This document shows, piece after piece, positions 6,435 through 8,581 of a DNA stretch of 8,581 nt. Source of the DNA: an uncultured Haloferula sp. Lineage in GTDB: Bacteria > Verrucomicrobiota > Verrucomicrobiae > Verrucomicrobiales > Akkermansiaceae. A program made the position numbers and the translations under genes. The stretch covers positions 1-8,581 of the forward strand of contig CAMLOZ010000119.1 in assembly GCA_946481625.1 (NCBI GenBank). Reading direction: 5' to 3'. The notes below the pieces were generated by a model. It saw only the letters and a program-made list of their open reading frames with translations. It made no database searches and was not told where the DNA came from. Within the stretch, counting starts at the first letter, position 1; each line of letters begins with the position of its first letter.

Positions 6435-7148
6435 GTGGAACCGGAATGGCTTACGATCTTACGAACGCAGATCGAGGAGAGAAGCGACCCATGGGTATTG
6501 CTCGAAGGCCAGACGAGCGTCGAGGCCGCTCTGGCCGGTTGGTGGGAGGTGCCGGGGGTGCTGGTCGCGGAGGATCATCCTTGGGAGGCCCCGGTTTGGT
6601 CGGGCATGGAACTCTTGCGCAGGCAGCGGAACGAAATCGATGATCTGTCGGACGCCGGCTTGCATGGAGGCATTCTCGGAATCGCGAAGATCCCCGGAGA
6701 GACCGGCGATGTCGCCGCCTTTTTGAAAGGATTGCCTGCGGAGGTCCTTCTGGTCGTCTGCATCCGGGCGGGAGATCCGTCGACCACGGGCCGGATCATG
6801 CGCGGAGCCGATGCCTTCGACGCCGCGGGAGTGATCTTCGGCGCGGAAGGGGCCTCGCCCTTCGAACCGGAAACCATCCGCGAGGCCGGGGAATCGATTT
6901 TCAAACTGGCAGTCAGGATCGCCGACGGCGGCCTGATCCTGCGCTGCTTGCTGGCGGCCGGGTTCCAGCTGATCGGGCTTGAGGACGAGACGGGAGCGAT
7001 CGATGCGGGAAAGCTTCCTATCCTTGCGTCGCGCAGGGCCCTGATCATCGGCGACGAGGTCGAGGGCTTGGGCAAGTTCTGGAAGTCCGCTTGCAACCTG
7101 CGCGTGCAGGGAGAGGTTGATTCCGTGCTGAGCCACATCGCGCTCTAA
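6435..7148 (+). CDS. SpoU/TrmH-family RNA methyltransferase homologue, atypical motifs
   Basis: Encodes 237 residues. Members of the family 2'-O-methylate ribose in tRNA or rRNA with S-adenosylmethionine, using a knotted C-terminal domain. VLLEGQTSVEAAL (21-33) matches the N-terminal substrate-binding region. Motif 1 appears as DPSTTGRIMRGADAF (114-128), motif 2 as RALIIGDEVEGL (201-212) and motif 3 as LRVQGEVDSVLSHIAL (222-237). The Asn expected in motif 1 (DPxNxG) is Thr117, and the Asn of motif 3 (SLNVSVA) is Leu. The protein ends right after motif 3. Activity may therefore be altered or lost. The start is GTG 6435: an in-frame TAA at 6423 limits any extension and no ATG precedes the first motif. 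AGGA lies only one base before it, too close for a normal Shine-Dalgarno. Target RNA cannot be told from sequence. Confidence 0.8.
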   Translation: MEPEWLTILRTQIEERSDPWVLLEGQTSVEAALAGWWEVPGVLVAEDHPWEAPVWSGMELLRRQRNEIDDLSDAGLHGGILGIAKIPGETGDVAAFLKGLPAEVLLVVCIRAGDPSTTGRIMRGADAFDAAGVIFGAEGASPFEPETIREAGESIFKLAVRIADGGLILRCLLAAGFQLIGLEDETGAIDAGKLPILASRRALIIGDEVEGLGKFWKSACNLRVQGEVDSVLSHIAL

Positions 7149-7158
7149 CAACAACGCG

Positions 7159-7173
7159 GGGAGGTCCGCTCCC
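7159..7173 (+). other. Small hairpin after the RNA methyltransferase homologue
   Basis: GGGAG (7159-7163) and CTCCC (7169-7173) pair around a 5-base loop, 11 bases after the stop at 7148. What follows on the plus strand is A-rich rather than T-rich, so it is not a standard terminator for this gene. Termination may instead rely on the adjacent stronger hairpin. Confidence 0.25.
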
Positions 7174-7208
7174 AAGAAAAAGCCCGCGCGCCGGGAGGCA
7201 CGCGGGCT
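7174..7208 (-). terminator. Rho-independent terminator of tal
   Basis: On the minus strand an 8-bp perfect GC-rich stem (AGCCCGCG / CGCGGGCT, at 7201-7208 and 7181-7188) with a 12-base loop is followed directly by TTTTCTT. It begins 26 bases past the tal stop codon. Stem, spacing and T-tract all fit intrinsic termination of tal. In the plus direction no T-tract follows, so it is probably one-way. Confidence 0.85.
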
Positions 7209-7233
7209 CGTGGGAATCGATGAACCCCGGGAA

Positions 7234-8193
7234 TCAGAGCATGCCCGCGACGAGCTTCTCCAGCTTCACGATGTCGGCGGCGAAGGCGCGGATGCCTTGG
7301 GCGGTCTTCTCGGTGGCCATGGCGTCCTCGTTGAGGGCGAAGCGGAAAGACTTCTCGTCGAAGCTGACCTTCTCCAGATCGGCCTGGGCGGATGCTTCCG
7401 GAGAGAGACGGCGCTCGATCGGATCGCTCGAGGCTTGCAATTCGCCGAGCAAGCCGGGGCTGATGGTGAGCAGGTCGCAGCCGGCAAGCGCGAGGATCTC
7501 GCCCTTGTTGCGGAAGGAGGCGCCCATCACCTCGGTCTTGTAGCCGAACTTCTTGTAGTAGGTGTAGATCTGCTTCACCGAGATCACGCCGGGGTCTTCG
7601 TCACCTTCGAAGGTCTTGCCGGTCGAGGCCTTGTACCAGTCGAGGATGCGGCCGACGAAGGGCGAGATGAGCTGCACGCCGGCTTCGGCGCAGGCGACGG
7701 CCTGGGCGAAGGAGAAGAGGAGCGTGAGGTTGCAGTGGATGCCTTCCTTTTCGAGGATTTCGGCAGCCTTGATGCCTTCCCAGGTGGAGGCGATCTTGAT
7801 GAGGATGCGGTCTTTCGAAATGCCTTCCTTCTCGTATTCGGAGATCAGGTGGTGGGCCTTGGCGACGGTGCCTTCGGTGTCGAAGGAGAGGCGGGCGTCG
7901 ACTTCGGTCGAAACGCGGCCCGGCACGATCTTGAGGATCTCAAGGCCGAAGAGGATGAGGATGCGGTCGAGCACGGAATCGATCAGCGCCTGGCCCGAGA
8001 GGGAGGAACCCTTGTGCTCGGCCACGGCCTTCTCGACGAGGTGCTTGTAAGCCGGTTTTTCGGAAGCCTGGAGGATGAGCGACGGATTCGTGGTCGCGTC
8101 CTGAGGCTGGTAGGCCTTCATCGACTCGAAATCGCCTGTGTCGGCGACGACGGTGGTGAACTGCTTGAGTTGGTCGAGTTGCGTGGCGCTCAT
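7234..8193 (-). CDS. tal: Transaldolase (TalB type)
   Basis: Encodes 319 residues, the usual length of the TalB subfamily. It transfers a dihydroxyacetone unit from sedoheptulose 7-phosphate to glyceraldehyde 3-phosphate in the non-oxidative pentose phosphate pathway, in the cytoplasm. The Schiff-base lysine is K133 in [13 protein letters not shown]18, N36 (in TTNPSL), E97 (STEVDARLS) and T157 (CNLTLLF) each sit one position later than the known E. coli TalB residues D17, N35, E96 and T156. [11 protein letters not shown] and the C-terminal [11 protein letters not shown] region are also typical. The frame is open upstream to 8577, but ATG 8193 gives the normal family start [10 protein letters not shown] and lies inside a leader with a promoter. 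No Shine-Dalgarno: the bases before the ATG are C-rich. Nothing looks truncated. Confidence 0.98.
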   Translation of the reverse strand: MSATQLDQLKQFTTVVADTGDFESMKAYQPQDATTNPSLILQASEKPAYKHLVEKAVAEHKGSSLSGQALIDSVLDRILILFGLEILKIVPGRVSTEVDARLSFDTEGTVAKAHHLISEYEKEGISKDRILIKIASTWEGIKAAEILEKEGIHCNLTLLFSFAQAVACAEAGVQLISPFVGRILDWYKASTGKTFEGDEDPGVISVKQIYTYYKKFGYKTEVMGASFRNKGEILALAGCDLLTISPGLLGELQASSDPIERRLSPEASAQADLEKVSFDEKSFRFALNEDAMATEKTAQGIRAFAADIVKLEKLVAGML

Positions 8194-8221
8194 GGCGGGG
8201 GCGGGGTAGGCCGGAACGGGG

Positions 8222-8253
8222 CCGCTGGCGAGGGTAAAAAGTGTCCGCAGCGG
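8222..8253 (-). other. Hairpin in the tal leader
   Basis: CCGCTGGCG and CGCAGCGG arms (8222-8230 and 8246-8253 on the + strand) pair with one bulged base around a 15-base loop that contains a run of five T on the sense strand. With a start of transcription near 8250, it would occupy the start of a tal 5' leader of about 57 bases, and its first bases may lie at the transcript end. A role in RNA stability or translation is possible but unproven. Confidence 0.3.
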
Positions 8254-8256
8254 GGA

Positions 8257-8283
8257 ATCATACCGAGGTGGCGGATTCGTCAA
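8257..8283 (-). promoter_or_regulatory. Sigma70-like promoter of tal
   Basis: On the minus strand, TTGACG (8283-8278, five of six matches to the -35 consensus) is followed after 15 bases by TATGAT (8262-8257, five of six matches to the -10 consensus). The spacer is two bases shorter than ideal. Transcription would start near 8250. It lies between the stop of the upstream gene and the tal ATG, so it would drive tal independently. Confidence 0.6.
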
Positions 8284-8292
8284 AAGCCTCTC

Positions 8293-8316
8293 ATGAGGGG
8301 GACAAGCGCCCCTCAT
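8293..8316 (-). terminator. Hairpin overlapping the stop codon of the last gene
   Basis: ATGAGGGG (8293-8300) and CCCCTCAT (8309-8316) form an 8-bp perfect stem with an 8-base loop. The minus-strand stop codon (8313-8315) is inside one arm. A TTTT run follows 6 bases after the stem on the minus strand, and that same run overlaps the -35 element of the tal promoter. It may be a compact terminator for the gene entering from the right. Confidence 0.45.
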
Positions 8317-8581
8317 TCCAGCCGCTTGCCGCTCGCGGGATCGATGACGATGGGCCAGCCGTCGTAGGGCTTGTTGTCTGGTGCCGCTTTCGAAGGCGAG
8401 GCCCAGTAGGGCCAGTTCTCGATCCTTACCCGGCCGCTCGAGGGTTCCCAGGTGGTGATCGTGTAGCCGGGAGCGCGGTCGAAGAGGCGGGCGGGTTCGC
8501 GGGGGCTGTCCTGCGGGTTGGCCACGGCGTGGATGGTCATGGCATTGCCGAACCCGTCCTCGAACTCGCCGGTCCATTTCG
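8313..8581 (-). CDS. C-terminal end of a possible PhoD-like alkaline phosphatase; start outside the window
   Basis: About 89 residues are visible, with the frame open to the right edge and ending at TGA 8315-8313. The sequence begins [20 protein letters not shown] and continues through [22 protein letters not shown] and [10 protein letters not shown]. This tail, with an aromatic-rich ENWP segment and a later GWP, resembles from memory the C-termini of PhoD/metallophosphatase-like secreted proteins of planctomycete and verrucomicrobial genomes. No catalytic metal ligands fall within the visible part, so the assignment is tentative. An internal ATG at 8540 exists, but codon continuity upstream shows the gene extends beyond the window. 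Confidence 0.45.
   Translation of the reverse strand, partial: KWTGEFEDGFGNAMTIHAVANPQDSPREPARLFDRAPGYTITTWEPSSGRVRIENWPYWASPSKAAPDNKPYDGWPIVIDPASGKRLE

Noticed and set aside
7210..8367. A 385-codon plus-strand frame opposite tal
   Set aside because: It is a shadow of the transaldolase gene; it also runs across the tal promoter and terminator, and has no family motif.

Overview
This is an 8.6 kb stretch of GC-rich bacterial chromosome that is mostly housekeeping and secreted-protein genes. The gene set suggests a Verrucomicrobiota-type or related PVC-group organism, for example near Luteolibacter or Haloferula. The clues are GC-biased codons, a CPBP protease resembling those found with exosortase systems, a membrane-anchored TPR/beta-helix protein, a possible PhoD-like phosphatase, and start codons that mostly lack a Shine-Dalgarno sequence. 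The taxon is an inference, not something read directly from a marker gene.

Layout, left to right. Bases 1-431 (+) hold the 3' part of a CPBP (CAAX-type) intramembrane protease, which converges on the minus-strand gene purC with only 12 bases between the stop codons. A minus-strand run of three genes follows, transcribed right to left: nadE (glutamine-dependent NAD+ synthetase, 3312-4952), then a single-pass membrane protein with helical repeats and a parallel beta-helix domain (1205-3241), then purC (SAICAR synthetase, 444-1160). The gaps of 70 and 44 bases make an operon possible. Upstream of nadE is the only large gene-free stretch (4953-5419). It holds a four-tract G-quadruplex-type motif, a 12-bp perfect inverted repeat, and an AT-rich patch with a weak terminator-like hairpin.

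Next is a secreted HExxH metallopeptidase-like protein (5420-6331, -). It is divergent from a short, atypical SpoU/TrmH-family RNA methyltransferase homologue (6435-7148, +), and the 103-base gap between them contains a palindrome. That gene converges on tal (transaldolase, 7234-8193, -), which has a clear rho-independent terminator, a good sigma70-like promoter and a leader hairpin. The window ends inside the C-terminal part of a minus-strand gene (8313-8581) that may be a PhoD-like alkaline phosphatase.

The identified enzymes belong to separate core pathways: NAD synthesis, purine synthesis and the pentose phosphate pathway. I see no mobile element, CRISPR array, tRNA, rRNA or defence system, and no convincing undescribed multi-gene system. 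The items most worth a second look are the beta-helix membrane protein with its degenerate J-domain-like N-terminus, the SpoU homologue lacking expected motif asparagines, and the structured nadE upstream region.
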